This document shows positions 50,462 to 61,188 of a DNA stretch of 64,000 nt, piece after piece. Under the pieces are notes generated by a model. It saw only the letters and a list, made by a program, of their open reading frames with translations. It did not search any database and had not been told where the DNA came from. Where the stretch lies: NCBI GenBank assembly GCA_019420305.1, contig JAHZHL010000035.1, positions 124,001 through 188,000 of the forward strand, given 5' to 3'. Each line of letters starts with the position of its first letter. Position 1 is the stretch's first letter. The translations under genes were made by a program, and so were the position numbers. The DNA comes from Bacillota bacterium (GTDB taxonomy: Bacteria; Bacillota; Clostridia; Peptostreptococcales; Anaerovoracaceae).

Positions 50462-51610
50462 CTACTCATTTTCCTTCCCTGGCTTTTGGGTAAAGAAAAT
50501 GGATCCGATCAGAGCGACAAAAGGCACCGCCGCGATAATTCCCATGCTTCCGGCAATTCCCTGCATAATTTCAATTCCTGTATTGTAGGAATTTATAATC
50601 TGCATATAGGGCAGATCATACGCGTAATTGAGAACCAGGGTTGACAGCGAGCCTCCAACAAAGGCCAAAATCAAGGTATTGCTCATTGTCCCCATGGTAT
50701 CTCTTCCCACATTCATTCCCGCATGGAACAACGCATGCCTGGTAATATCCGGCTTGTGCCGCTTTACTTCATTCATGGCGGAGGCAATATCCACCGCTAC
50801 ATCCATCACCGCTCCCAGAGCGGAAATAATAATTCCCGCGAAGAGGAGCTCCCCGACATTCACCTTTGAATACTGGGCGATATAAAGGAGGCTCTCAATG
50901 TCAGACACATTATATCCGTCAATCCCCGCGACAATTCCAAACATAACCGCGGAAACCGCCGCGATTATAACACCAAACACCGTTCCCAGAATCGCCGCCG
51001 CCGATTTCCTGGATACCCCGCTGACGACAAAAATTGTAAAAACAGTCGTAAACATGGATACAAGAACTGCCGAAAGCAACGGGGAAACGCCTCGGTACAT
51101 AAGAGGCAGCATCACCGCGAAAATGCACACCAGCGCGAAGATCAAACTAATCGCCGCTTTCACGCCTTTTACGCCTCCGATTAACCCCAGCATCAGAAAG
51201 AAAAGCAGCGCGTACCCGTAAATCGCCAGCGTTCTGTCCTGACTGTACACGGTAGCCATTGCCGTATCCCCACTTTTACTTAAGATGACAATGACCCGCA
51301 TCCCTTCCTTGCAGTCCGCGCCGAACAGTGTCCCGCTCGGACTGGTCGCTTCCATCGTTTCTCCCTCATGATCCCCTTTTGTAATTTCAATTTCGATTTC
51401 CTGGCTGCCATACCGCTGTCCGTCTTCTGCCAGATTATCTTTAATAACGCGAGTAACTACGGCATTCTCAAAGTCTCTGCCGTAGGTACCCACAATTTCC
51501 GCCTTATCAAAATCGTTGATGAGCACGATTCCGATCAGGAACAATATGAACAGCATAGACGCCAGGAGAAGGGTCAGCGCCCTTCTCTTTCCCAGCATTG
51601 CCTTTTCCAT
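50462..51610 (-). CDS. YibE/F-like multipass membrane protein
   Basis: 382 residues, about eight hydrophobic helices. An extracytoplasmic beta-rich region follows the first helix (residues ~35-125). The YibE/F signatures are VGELLFAGIIISALGAVMDVAVDIA and HALFHAGMNVGRDTMGTMSNTL, quoted in part. Function of the family is not established. It starts 8 bp after the stop of the secreted phosphoesterase gene, so the two are co-transcribed and perhaps translationally coupled. Confidence 0.88.
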   Translation of the reverse strand: MEKAMLGKRRALTLLLASMLFILFLIGIVLINDFDKAEIVGTYGRDFENAVVTRVIKDNLAEDGQRYGSQEIEIEITKGDHEGETMEATSPSGTLFGADCKEGMRVIVILSKSGDTAMATVYSQDRTLAIYGYALLFFLMLGLIGGVKGVKAAISLIFALVCIFAVMLPLMYRGVSPLLSAVLVSMFTTVFTIFVVSGVSRKSAAAILGTVFGVIIAAVSAVMFGIVAGIDGYNVSDIESLLYIAQYSKVNVGELLFAGIIISALGAVMDVAVDIASAMNEVKRHKPDITRHALFHAGMNVGRDTMGTMSNTLILAFVGGSLSTLVLNYAYDLPYMQIINSYNTGIEIMQGIAGSMGIIAAVPFVALIGSIFFTQKPGKENE

Positions 51611-51618
51611 AAATGATT

Positions 51619-53673
51619 CTATCTAACCTTCACTCTCTTAGCAGCACTGTAAGCGCTGAATACTTTCTTGCCATTTACGTTTCTGTATGCTCTCACCTTG
51701 ATGTAACGGTTTCCTTTTTTCAGTTTTTTCACTGTTGTCTTGAGCGTTCTGCCCTTCTTGATGGTCTTTACCGCCTTGTATTTTCCGGTTTTTTTAGATG
51801 CCGCGTAAACTCTGTAACCGTTGGCGCCCGGAACCCTCTTCCATCTTACAGTTGCCTTTTTATTTCCAATCGCTTTTGCGCGGACGATCGGCTTTTTCGG
51901 TCGAATTTTAAAGGTCTTTTTTACAGTTCCTTGGTAGTCGCCTTTTCCTGTAATAGTTACTGAGGCGGTACCCATTTTCTTATTATTGCTGTAAGAAACG
52001 GTGTAGTCTTTATTTGCTGCCAGAGTCTTTCCATTGTACTTTACTGCAATACTCTGTGTCTGTTTTTTGCCATTATAGGTTTTGTCCTTGATTCCGCTTA
52101 CAACGGCTTTCGAAATATCATAAGTTTCTTTCGCCGGAGCGATCGGTTTCTTCTCTTCCTTGATAATCGTGTAAGTGGAGGAGTTTTCCAGCTGCTCGCC
52201 GGTGCTGGCGTCGTAAGTCGTAATGGACAGACGGTTGTCGCTTACATTCATTACCGAATAGGTCGGCGTCCAGGTCTGACTTCTCTCGGCGATGAAATTC
52301 TGCTGTTCCGCAATCAGTTCATAGAACTTGGATCCAGTAGCGGAATTCTGTTCAAAGTATACCGTTCCTTCCGGATTTGTCAGTGTATTTCCATCTTCCG
52401 CTGTGCTGGTCAGATTATAGCACAGATTCTCTTTCTGATAATCTTCATCCCCCCGATAGTTGGAATTGTTGTATTCTTTATGTTCCTTTCCGTCGCCGGT
52501 CAGCTGGTAACTTCTGGAATAGGTGTGGTCATGCCCCTGGAGCACAACATCGATATCATACTCGTCCATCAGCGGAGTCAGCTGTGTTCTCAGCACCATG
52601 CCGTCTGAATCCGAGTGATCCGCCCCGGAACCGTAGATGTCCTGATGGAAAATAACCACCCGCCATTTGCAGTCTTTGTTTTCATCCACCGCCTTTTTGA
52701 TTACATTCTCATGGGTCGCGCAGTTGTAATTATTCGTGTCAATGGAAATGTAGAGAACATCTCCGTATGTGAAGTAATAATCCGAACCAGCGGTTGTATG
52801 TCCGTCCGTATAGGCGCTCTGACTTCCGTCTGTGTTAAAGGAGTTGGGGTTGTTAAAGTGCCAAGAATAGTTCTTGTTTCCGCTGTCATGGTTTCCGATG
52901 ATGTTCGAGCTTGGAAGGGAATCCATAGCCTCCGGATACAGATATCCCGCGTATTCATACTCATTTCCCGCTGTGTTGACCTGGTCGCCCGCGGAAATCA
53001 TAAAACTCAGATCCTCGTGCTGAGCCGCGGTTTCATTGAGGATTTCATTCCAGTTGTACGCATCGTTGCGCGCTGCCAGCTGGCCTGAAAGCTTTCCATC
53101 CGCTCCGGTCTGTCCGCTGCACGCGCCGATCTGCGGATCCGCTACGTAAAGAACGGAATAATTGTCAAAATCATTTACCCGGTAAGTCTCTACATCCTGC
53201 CACGCGCCATTCTGGTAAACCTGATAATAATACTTGGAATTTTCTTTGATTCCCGTCACGGTCACTTTGTTGGCCATGTAAGTTCCGTCACTTAAGGACT
53301 CTTCTGATTTCAATGTTTCTGAGTAGTTGATATTCGTCGCTTCCTGAGTCCCTTCGTGCTGTTTCGCGCTTTTCAGTCCGTTTTTCGTCTTGGAAATTCT
53401 TACCTTGGGAGTTTCCTCTTCATGAGAGTACCACGCGAAGTTCAGCTCTGTTTCGTCCGCTCCCGGAGTCAGGGAAACCTGCTCATAGTCGTCTTTGATG
53501 GTTTCCCAATCTGTTTTCCACTGTGTCCAGCTTGCCGAATCCGCCGACTGGGAAGCGTCATTCCAATGTTCGGTCGCCGCGTAAACTCCGGATCCCACGG
53601 ATGTCAATACGAAGACCGCTGTCGCAAGAGCAATTTTTCTCATCGCGAAACTTCTGTTTCTTTTCTGTGACAT
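51619..53673 (-). CDS. Secreted metallophosphoesterase with FN3-like modules
   Basis: 684 residues. Signal peptide (ALATAVFVLTSVGSGVYAA, cleavage after ~AA). An N-terminal FN3-like domain precedes a calcineurin-like phosphoesterase core with VADPQIG, ISAGDQVN, IIGNHDS, VIFHQDIYG and LQGHDHTYSR, the full set of metal ligands. A linker domain (~510-590) and a Lys/Arg-rich FN3-like module end the protein. Purple acid phosphatase-type architecture; substrate unknown. ATG 53671-53673 behind AGGAGG. A long palindrome lies upstream (53773-53799). Confidence 0.9.
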   Translation of the reverse strand: MSQKRNRSFAMRKIALATAVFVLTSVGSGVYAATEHWNDASQSADSASWTQWKTDWETIKDDYEQVSLTPGADETELNFAWYSHEEETPKVRISKTKNGLKSAKQHEGTQEATNINYSETLKSEESLSDGTYMANKVTVTGIKENSKYYYQVYQNGAWQDVETYRVNDFDNYSVLYVADPQIGACSGQTGADGKLSGQLAARNDAYNWNEILNETAAQHEDLSFMISAGDQVNTAGNEYEYAGYLYPEAMDSLPSSNIIGNHDSGNKNYSWHFNNPNSFNTDGSQSAYTDGHTTAGSDYYFTYGDVLYISIDTNNYNCATHENVIKKAVDENKDCKWRVVIFHQDIYGSGADHSDSDGMVLRTQLTPLMDEYDIDVVLQGHDHTYSRSYQLTGDGKEHKEYNNSNYRGDEDYQKENLCYNLTSTAEDGNTLTNPEGTVYFEQNSATGSKFYELIAEQQNFIAERSQTWTPTYSVMNVSDNRLSITTYDASTGEQLENSSTYTIIKEEKKPIAPAKETYDISKAVVSGIKDKTYNGKKQTQSIAVKYNGKTLAANKDYTVSYSNNKKMGTASVTITGKGDYQGTVKKTFKIRPKKPIVRAKAIGNKKATVRWKRVPGANGYRVYAASKKTGKYKAVKTIKKGRTLKTTVKKLKKGNRYIKVRAYRNVNGKKVFSAYSAAKRVKVR

Positions 53674-53772
53674 GTTTCTTTTTACCTCCTGTTCAAAACA
53701 CCTTTTGCAAATGCCCTTCTTGAAATACAGCTGCATTATAATCTTCGTTTGTTAAATCTTTTCGTTTTTGCA

Positions 53773-53799
53773 TTGTTAAGTTTGGGTTAAACTTAACAA
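53773..53799. promoter_or_regulatory. 27-bp palindrome upstream of the secreted phosphoesterase
   Basis: TTGTTAAGTTT (53773-53783) / AAACTTAACAA (53789-53799) with a 5-bp centre, a perfect 11-bp inverted repeat. The TTAAGT and TTAACA units resemble PhoP-box half-sites of Firmicutes, which would suit a phosphatase gene. The identity of the bound protein is inferred. Confidence 0.55.
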
Positions 53800-53817
53800 A
53801 AACACTTGAAAGCATTG

Positions 53818-53857
53818 AAAAACCCGCATTCTCTTCTTTTCGAGAATGCGGGTTTTC
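53818..53857 (-). terminator. Terminator of the IclR gene
   Basis: Perfect stem with arms at 53818-53833 (AAAACCCGCATTCTC core) and 53842-53857, followed on the minus strand by a T-run, 6 bp beyond the IclR stop. Confidence 0.88.
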
Positions 53858-53862
53858 TTCGT

Positions 53863-54642
53863 TTACCCCGTATATCCCATACTCCTGGAAAGCTCCAGCG
53901 CAGCCTGCCGGACATATTCGGCCGTATCCTCAATTCGGTCATCGGTCAGTACTCGCACATCTCCGCTGGCGCTGATCGCCGCGATAATATCGCCTCGATA
54001 GTCGTAAATGGGAGCGCCGATACACCGGTGTCCAATCTCGAATTCCTGATCGTCCATTGCCCAACCCTGTTTCCGGACTTTCAAAAGCTCCTTATGGAGT
54101 TCGTCAATACTCCCGATCGTATTTGGTGTAAATCGGATAAAACTACAGTCCTTCATCCGGTTTTCCAGTTCTTCTTTTGAGTAATTGGAAAGCAGGCATT
54201 TCCCAAGGGATGAGCAGTACGCGTGCATCCGTACTCCGATCTGTGAGTACAGTTTCACCCTGGATACCACGTCCATTTTTTCAACATATACAACCTGATC
54301 CCCGTCCAGTACGCCCAAATGCGCCGTAAGCCCCAAATGGGACGCGATATCGATCACATAGGGACGGGCTTCTGTCTCCAGTTCCAGACTGTTGATGTAA
54401 CAGCTGACCGCTTCAATCAGCTTGATGCCAATCCGATAGTGCCCGTTCTCCTGCTTCTGCACGTAATTTCTCCTGCCCAGTGTGGAAATCAGGCGGTGCG
54501 CTGTACTTTTATGGAGTCCTACCCGGCTGGCGAGCTCCGTAATTCCCAGACCTTCCGGTTCTTCCGCCAGAGCTTCAATAATATCTAAAACCCGATCAAC
54601 CGACTGAACCCCTTTGTCGTCATGTGTTCCTGAATTTCCCAA
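53863..54642 (-). CDS. IclR-family transcriptional regulator
   Basis: 259 residues. N-terminal winged HTH (GITELASRVGLHKSTAHRLI near residue 33) and a C-terminal GAF-like effector domain from ~85, with YCSSLGKCLLS and SGDVRVLTDDR. Such proteins usually repress catabolic genes until they bind a small acid or sugar derivative. No catabolic gene is divergent from it here. Single-gene transcript with a strong terminator. Confidence 0.93.
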   Translation of the reverse strand: MGNSGTHDDKGVQSVDRVLDIIEALAEEPEGLGITELASRVGLHKSTAHRLISTLGRRNYVQKQENGHYRIGIKLIEAVSCYINSLELETEARPYVIDIASHLGLTAHLGVLDGDQVVYVEKMDVVSRVKLYSQIGVRMHAYCSSLGKCLLSNYSKEELENRMKDCSFIRFTPNTIGSIDELHKELLKVRKQGWAMDDQEFEIGHRCIGAPIYDYRGDIIAAISASGDVRVLTDDRIEDTAEYVRQAALELSRSMGYTG

Positions 54643-54761
54643 AAGAATTCCCCCTTTTCGTTTTAACTAGTTTTATTTTAGTGATCCCGAAAAAACTTGT
54701 CAATAAATTATCTGTAAATTCGATAAATTTCTTGCAAATTCTTTCACCTCATGCAAAAACA

Positions 54762-54782
54762 GCGCAGCCTGAAAGGCTGCGC
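54762..54782 (-). terminator. Terminator of the ferritin gene
   Basis: GCGCAGCCT (54762-54770) / AGGCTGCGC (54774-54782), followed on the minus strand by TTTTTG. It lies 23 bp beyond the ferritin stop codon. Confidence 0.88.
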
Positions 54783-54804
54783 CGCAGTATGTCCTTTATG
54801 TATT

Positions 54805-55317
54805 TTACAGTGTCAGCGACGGTGCGGTATAAGTCCTTGCCGCCAGTTCGGAGTCCAGCATGTATAATCCCTTAGCGTCGCTTCCGAACAGTCCGAAACG
54901 AGTTACGAGATTATTCGCAGTATCCTCTTCTTCCGCCTGTTCCTTTACAAACCAGTCCAGGAACTGCATGGTACGGAAATCCTTATCCTGATAAGCCGCG
55001 TCATAAATATTATGAATCAGCCCGGTCACATAACGTTCGTGTTCCGCGGCTGCCTTCAGCGGATCGATAAATTCCTTGAATTCCTTGTCCGGTTTCGCAA
55101 TCGCGTCCAGAACAACGGATTCTCCGTTCTGCTGCAGATATTCCATAAACAGCACCGCGTGATCCCGCTCTTCCTGCGCCTGAATTTTATACCAGTTGTA
55201 AAAACCGTCCAGGCTCTGATCCTTGTAATAATTTGCCATATCCAGATACAGATACGCGGAGTAAAATTCTTTGTTTACCTGATCATTCAATAATTCTACG
55301 ACTCTTTTCGATAACAT
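54805..55317 (-). CDS. Non-heme ferritin
   Basis: 170 residues, four-helix bundle. Ferroxidase ligands are visible in NKEFYSAYLYLDM (Glu), QAQEERDHAVLF (Glu, His) and the later WFVKEQAEEED (Glu, Gln). It stores iron and detoxifies Fe(II). The start is ATG 55315-55317 behind AGGAGG. A TATAAT box lies ~48 bp upstream, at 55366-55371 on the minus strand, with a poor -35. Monocistronic. Confidence 0.95.
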   Translation of the reverse strand: MLSKRVVELLNDQVNKEFYSAYLYLDMANYYKDQSLDGFYNWYKIQAQEERDHAVLFMEYLQQNGESVVLDAIAKPDKEFKEFIDPLKAAAEHERYVTGLIHNIYDAAYQDKDFRTMQFLDWFVKEQAEEEDTANNLVTRFGLFGSDAKGLYMLDSELAARTYTAPSLTL

Positions 55318-55432
55318 CTTTTCTATCCTCCTCTTTTCCCAACGATCATTTTCCAACAACGTTATTATACCACAAAGTCGGGATTCGTAACAGCATAAAC
55401 CGCAGACCGCGGGAATTTGGCGCGTCTCGAAA

Positions 55433-56593
55433 TCACATGAGGATCAGAGAATATACCAGATCCGCGGGCATATTCTCCGTGCCGAGCGCCACTCCCTGCA
55501 CAACTCCGCTCGTCACATCAACAACAACATCTGTCGCGTAGCTGTCATCATAGCCTTCATAGTAAGCCAATTCTCCCATCATGGTTTCGTCATAGAATTC
55601 CGTATACGGCCATAATTTCTGCAGCTTCTGCCGGATCTGCGCTCCGTTTTTCTCTCCGCTCTTTATACCCTGCAGATTAAAATCCGCGGCATCTGTAGAT
55701 GCGAATGCCAGAGCTCTTCCTCTCTCTTCAATTACCATCAGTTCACCCTCTGAAGCGCCGTAAAGATGCACCTTGATCCGCTTATCTTTCAGCCCGAACT
55801 CTGCCAGAATTTTTCCGACCATGGTATCGCTGAACGCTCCGGTATATGGTCTGCCCAGTTTTTTATTCAAAGAAGAAATCTTTTCTCCCAGGGAAATGGT
55901 TTTGCCGTTAACCGCCAGGGAGTAATTCATCACTTTTACTCTGCATTTTGCCTGAACACCGTTATGGGCTCTTGCCGTAATCGTTGCTTTTCCCGCGCGC
56001 ACAGCTGTAACGCGTCCATTTCGGCTGACTTTCACAATCCTCGGGTTGCTGCTTCTCCATCTCAGCTTTTTGCTGACCACTTCCCTATAAGGAGACACCT
56101 CCGCGCCCATCTCGGTCTGATATCCCGGATAAAGTCCATTCATCCGCTTGCTCATATAAATACGGCGCACATTTTTCTTTTTGCTCTTTTTGGTCTGAGG
56201 TTTTACAGAAACCACATAGGAAGCCTTTCCCGCCTTGTTTTTTCCTTTTACTGTCCGATACGCGCGAACTTTATAGCGATAGACCCGATCTGTTTCCAGT
56301 CCGCTGTTGATCCAGCTTTTTTTCCTGGCAGTCAGGGTTTTCACTTTTTTGTATTTTTTGCTGCTTTTCTCATATCGGTAAACAAAATATCCCTTTGCTT
56401 TTTTTACCTTTTTCCACGAGAGCTTCACCGCGTGCTCATTTTCCGAAACTGCTTTTACCTGTTGAGGAGCCTGCAGCCGGGAAGATGCCGCGTAGCTTTC
56501 ACCATTCGCCCCTCCCAGCAGCGGCAGACCTGCCGCTGCCACCAGAAAAGCCACTGTCAATGCCAGACACCGCATACTTACTTTCTTTTTCAT
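55433..56593 (-). CDS. Secreted FN3 / bacterial Ig-like (BIG2) protein
   Basis: 386 residues. Signal peptide (ALTVAFLVAAAGLPLLGG). A Lys-rich FN3-like module at ~42-130 (KLSWKKVKKAKGYFVYRYEK) is followed by a BIG2-type Ig domain at ~140-220 (RWRSSNPRIVKVSRNGRVTA) and a C-terminal ~165-residue domain I do not recognise (from LAVNGKTISLGEKI). No sortase motif or transmembrane anchor is visible. It is next to a subtilase that carries the same FN3-like module, 18 bp downstream of it on the same strand. Confidence 0.85.
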   Translation of the reverse strand: MKKKVSMRCLALTVAFLVAAAGLPLLGGANGESYAASSRLQAPQQVKAVSENEHAVKLSWKKVKKAKGYFVYRYEKSSKKYKKVKTLTARKKSWINSGLETDRVYRYKVRAYRTVKGKNKAGKASYVVSVKPQTKKSKKKNVRRIYMSKRMNGLYPGYQTEMGAEVSPYREVVSKKLRWRSSNPRIVKVSRNGRVTAVRAGKATITARAHNGVQAKCRVKVMNYSLAVNGKTISLGEKISSLNKKLGRPYTGAFSDTMVGKILAEFGLKDKRIKVHLYGASEGELMVIEERGRALAFASTDAADFNLQGIKSGEKNGAQIRQKLQKLWPYTEFYDETMMGELAYYEGYDDSYATDVVVDVTSGVVQGVALGTENMPADLVYSLILM

Positions 56594-56611
56594 AACGCGT
56601 TCCCTCCTGTG

Positions 56612-58831
56612 CTACCGTTTTACGCTTTTCGGGAAGGAAAATGTTCCATACCCCTTTTTGCCCGCGTTTTTACGGTATGCGCGAACCTTAAAATAGTAAC
56701 GTTTGTCGGGCTTCAGCTGCTGGCTCGCGTAATAGGTTCCGTCCTTGCCCTTGATCGCGGCGATCCTTTTGTAGCCCCTTCTCTTCTTGGTCGATCGATA
56801 TACCTGATATCCCTGGGCCCCCTTCACTTCATTCCAAGAAAGCACCGCACGCCCGTTCTGCAGATTCAGATCCAGACCAGGCCGTTTCAGGGTCGTCTTT
56901 CTCCTGAGGGTATTGGAAGCGTCACTGTAAACAGTTTTCCCGTTTTCCTTTAAATATGCTTTTACACGATAATAATAGGTTTTCCCTACCACGGTTCTGA
57001 GATCCATATAATGGCTGGTTTTTCTTCCGACTTTCCGGATCCTTTTGTAAGGACCCTTCCGCTTCGTTGCCCTGTAAATCACATAGCCCTTCGCCTTTTT
57101 GGATTTGTTCCAGGAAAGCCGGATGCCCTTATAGCTTTCTGCCTTTCCCTTCAGGTTCACATAAAGCGCGGAAGTCGCGCAGAATGCAGGTTCAGAAGCG
57201 ATTCCATATACCCGCCTGCCATTAACGTTTTTATACGCGCAAACTTTATAACAGTAATTTGTATCGGTGTCCAGCCGACTGTCTAAAAAGCTGCGGCTCC
57301 CCGAAGCGGAAACCGTCCTCACTTTTTTATACTCGCCGGAAATCCCCGATGCCCTGTAAACATCATATCCATCCGCCGAGGACACCCGGGACCAGGAAAC
57401 CTGAATGCTGCGTATCCCTTTATTTTTCAAGCTTACAGACGCCCTTCCAGGAACAGGAGCCGCCTTCCCGGACAATGCTTTTTCCGCGTCTACCAGTCCC
57501 CATCCGAAATAGGTATCATACCCTTTTGCTCCCAGATCGCGGGCCGTATTCTTTAGGTGATTGGTAATTTCAATTCCCGAAGCAGACGGATTTTTCAGCC
57601 CGTATAATGCCGCTGCCGCTGATACATGCGGCGCCGCCGCGGATGTTCCGGACATCTTGAGATAATAGCCGGATTCCTTATTTCCGTAGATTTCTCCAAT
57701 CTCCTCTTCATTGGAAACTCTGGCCAGTTTTTCCGGATACGGACTCATGATAAAGAGTCCCGGAGCGGATAGATCCAGACCATTTCCATAATTAGAAAAG
57801 CTTGCCCGTTTATCATCTTTTTTGGTTGCGCCCACAGCCAGAACTCCGTCCAGAGCCGCAGGGAATCCCATGCCTATGGAAATCCCCATCTCTTTCAGCT
57901 CCGCAAGTTCCTCCGCTTCGTTTCCGGATGCGGCAACCAGCACACAGCCTTTCTTCTGCGCGTACTGCACTGCCTTTTCCAGAAATACACTGTAGGAATA
58001 AAACCCCAGGCTGAGATTAATCACATCTGCTCCCTGATCCGCGGCGTATTCAATCCCTTTGATCACATCTGCCAGAGAGCCGTTTCCCTGGTCGTCGAGA
58101 ACCTTTACCGGAAGAATATTCACGGCATACGTTCCCGCGGCCCCGCTGATCCCGATATCATTCTGCGCGTTTGCCGAAATGATTCCCGCGACCTGTGTTC
58201 CGTGACCATCATCATCCGCCCACGCGTTCTGTCCGTAGGCGGAACCCTTGGAATTTCTCTTAATAAAAGTTTTTCCCTGTTTTACCCGGCCTTTCAGATC
58301 CGGATGGTTTCCATCGACACCGGTATCTACGACCGCGACAGTGGCGCTTCCGGAAACCGCGCCCATTTTGTTCCACGCCTGCGGAGCTTTGATTTTATTC
58401 AGTCCCCACTGTTCGTAGCTCTCTTTGGCTTTCGTCGACGCAGCAGTATCCGCTGCCCTGACCATGATATTCGGTTCCACATACTCCACATCATCCAGGG
58501 ATTCTACTTCCTTCACAAATTCGGTTTCCTCTTTTTTACTTAGATCCGCTGTATCCGCTTCAATAAGCTGCACATCCGGCAGTACATTTTCCACAACAGA
58601 AGCGTCATATTCGGAAAGTTCTTCCTCCACAAGACTGGGCTCCGCGGCTTCCCCTTTATACTGAACCAGATATTCTCCCTGCACCTGCCGCACATCCTGA
58701 ATCTGTTCCTGCTGCCAGCTTTTATCAGGAATCTCGCCGGATTCCCGATCCTCCGCGGCAAAAGCAGGCATTGCGGTCGCTGCCATTACAAAGGCAGTCA
58801 CAAGCGCTAATATGCACCCTCTTTTCTTCAC
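56612..58831 (-). CDS. Secreted subtilisin-like serine protease (S8) with three FN3-like modules
   Basis: 739 residues. Signal peptide (ILALVTAFVMAATAMPAFA), then an inhibitor-type propeptide to ~125. The S8 domain has VAVVDTGVDGNHPD (Asp), DDDGHGTQVAG (His) and MSGTSAAAPHVSAA (Ser), with the oxyanion Asn in AASGNEAE. From ~460 three Lys/Arg-rich FN3-like repeats follow, of the type also found in the two neighbouring secreted proteins. I choose the GTG at 58829-58831 (AAAGG 9 bp upstream) over the ATG at 58840, which abuts that site. Confidence 0.92.
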   Translation of the reverse strand: MKKRGCILALVTAFVMAATAMPAFAAEDRESGEIPDKSWQQEQIQDVRQVQGEYLVQYKGEAAEPSLVEEELSEYDASVVENVLPDVQLIEADTADLSKKEETEFVKEVESLDDVEYVEPNIMVRAADTAASTKAKESYEQWGLNKIKAPQAWNKMGAVSGSATVAVVDTGVDGNHPDLKGRVKQGKTFIKRNSKGSAYGQNAWADDDGHGTQVAGIISANAQNDIGISGAAGTYAVNILPVKVLDDQGNGSLADVIKGIEYAADQGADVINLSLGFYSYSVFLEKAVQYAQKKGCVLVAASGNEAEELAELKEMGISIGMGFPAALDGVLAVGATKKDDKRASFSNYGNGLDLSAPGLFIMSPYPEKLARVSNEEEIGEIYGNKESGYYLKMSGTSAAAPHVSAAAALYGLKNPSASGIEITNHLKNTARDLGAKGYDTYFGWGLVDAEKALSGKAAPVPGRASVSLKNKGIRSIQVSWSRVSSADGYDVYRASGISGEYKKVRTVSASGSRSFLDSRLDTDTNYCYKVCAYKNVNGRRVYGIASEPAFCATSALYVNLKGKAESYKGIRLSWNKSKKAKGYVIYRATKRKGPYKRIRKVGRKTSHYMDLRTVVGKTYYYRVKAYLKENGKTVYSDASNTLRRKTTLKRPGLDLNLQNGRAVLSWNEVKGAQGYQVYRSTKKRRGYKRIAAIKGKDGTYYASQQLKPDKRYYFKVRAYRKNAGKKGYGTFSFPKSVKR

Positions 58832-58889
58832 AATACACATCCTTTCTTTTCACATATTCATAACACAACAATCACATTTGAGTATTTCT

Positions 58890-58918
58890 AGTGTATCGTG
58901 GTTTCGATCTATTGTCAA
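58890..58918 (-). promoter_or_regulatory. Promoter of the subtilase gene
   Basis: Minus strand TTGACA (58918-58913), 17-bp spacer, TACACT (58895-58890), 59 bp before the GTG start. Confidence 0.75.
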
Positions 58919-58958
58919 TTAATTGTCCGCGAATGCAATAAACTTCCGCAAACAAAAA

Positions 58959-58991
58959 GACGAGTAAAAAGCATGTTGCTCTTCACCCGTC
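58959..58991 (-). terminator. Terminator of groESL
   Basis: In the leftward transcript a 14-bp stem forms, with some G-U pairs (arms at 58978-58991 and 58959-58972, 5-nt loop), followed by TTTTTG. Confidence 0.75.
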
Positions 58992-59064
58992 TCTTTTTGC
59001 ACTCTTTGATACAGCATTCAGACGCTGTTGTTTGTTTTGGAATTTTAGTTCAAGGAAGATACGA

Positions 59065-60708
<1,644 letters not shown>

Positions 60709-60728
60709 TCAATACCTACCTTTCTGTA

Positions 60729-61007
60729 CTATTCCACGATTGCCAAAACGTCTCTCTGCGTTAAGATCGTATATTCTTCACCCTGATACTTAATCTCTGT
60801 TCCCGCGTACTGGGAGAAAATAACCGTATCCCCTACTTTTACTTCCATCTTTTCCTCTTCGGTTCCGGGGCCTACCGCGACGATCTCCGCCATCTGTGGC
60901 TTTTCCTTAGCCTGACCCGGCAGTACAATACCGCTGGCAGTCTTTTCTTCCGCTTCTACTCGTTTGATAACCACTCTGTTGCCTAAAGGCTTAATTCCAA
61001 AACTCAT
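60729..61007 (-). CDS. groS: Co-chaperonin GroES (Hsp10)
   Basis: 92 residues. [25 protein letters not shown] and [15 protein letters not shown] are the conserved segments, shown here by key residues only; the mobile loop is [10 protein letters not shown]. First gene of the groSL operon, with AAGGAG upstream of the ATG and a CIRCE operator 49 bp before it. Confidence 0.98.
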   Translation of the reverse strand: MSFGIKPLGNRVVIKRVEAEEKTASGIVLPGQAKEKPQMAEIVAVGPGTEEEKMEVKVGDTVIFSQYAGTEIKYQGEEYTILTQRDVLAIVE

Positions 61008-61055
61008 AGTTTCATCTCCTTCGCTTTTTATCGTTATTTTTTTATTTCCGCCTTG

Positions 61056-61082
61056 TTAGCACTCACTCTTTTCGAGTGCTAA
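61056..61082 (-). promoter_or_regulatory. CIRCE operator (HrcA-binding) of groSL
   Basis: TTAGCACTC (61056-61064), 9-bp spacer, GAGTGCTAA (61074-61082): a perfect CIRCE element. A TTGACA box lies upstream on the minus strand, with TTAAAT or TAAATT at 16-17 bp. HrcA is not encoded in the window. Confidence 0.97.
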
Positions 61083-61188
61083 CTATAATTTAATCCTTTC
61101 CCGCCAAGTTGTCAACCGTTTTTTTGAATTTTTTGTTAAAGAATTTTAAAACAGGAACCGATCCCCGATTTCTCCAGATTTCGGACAT

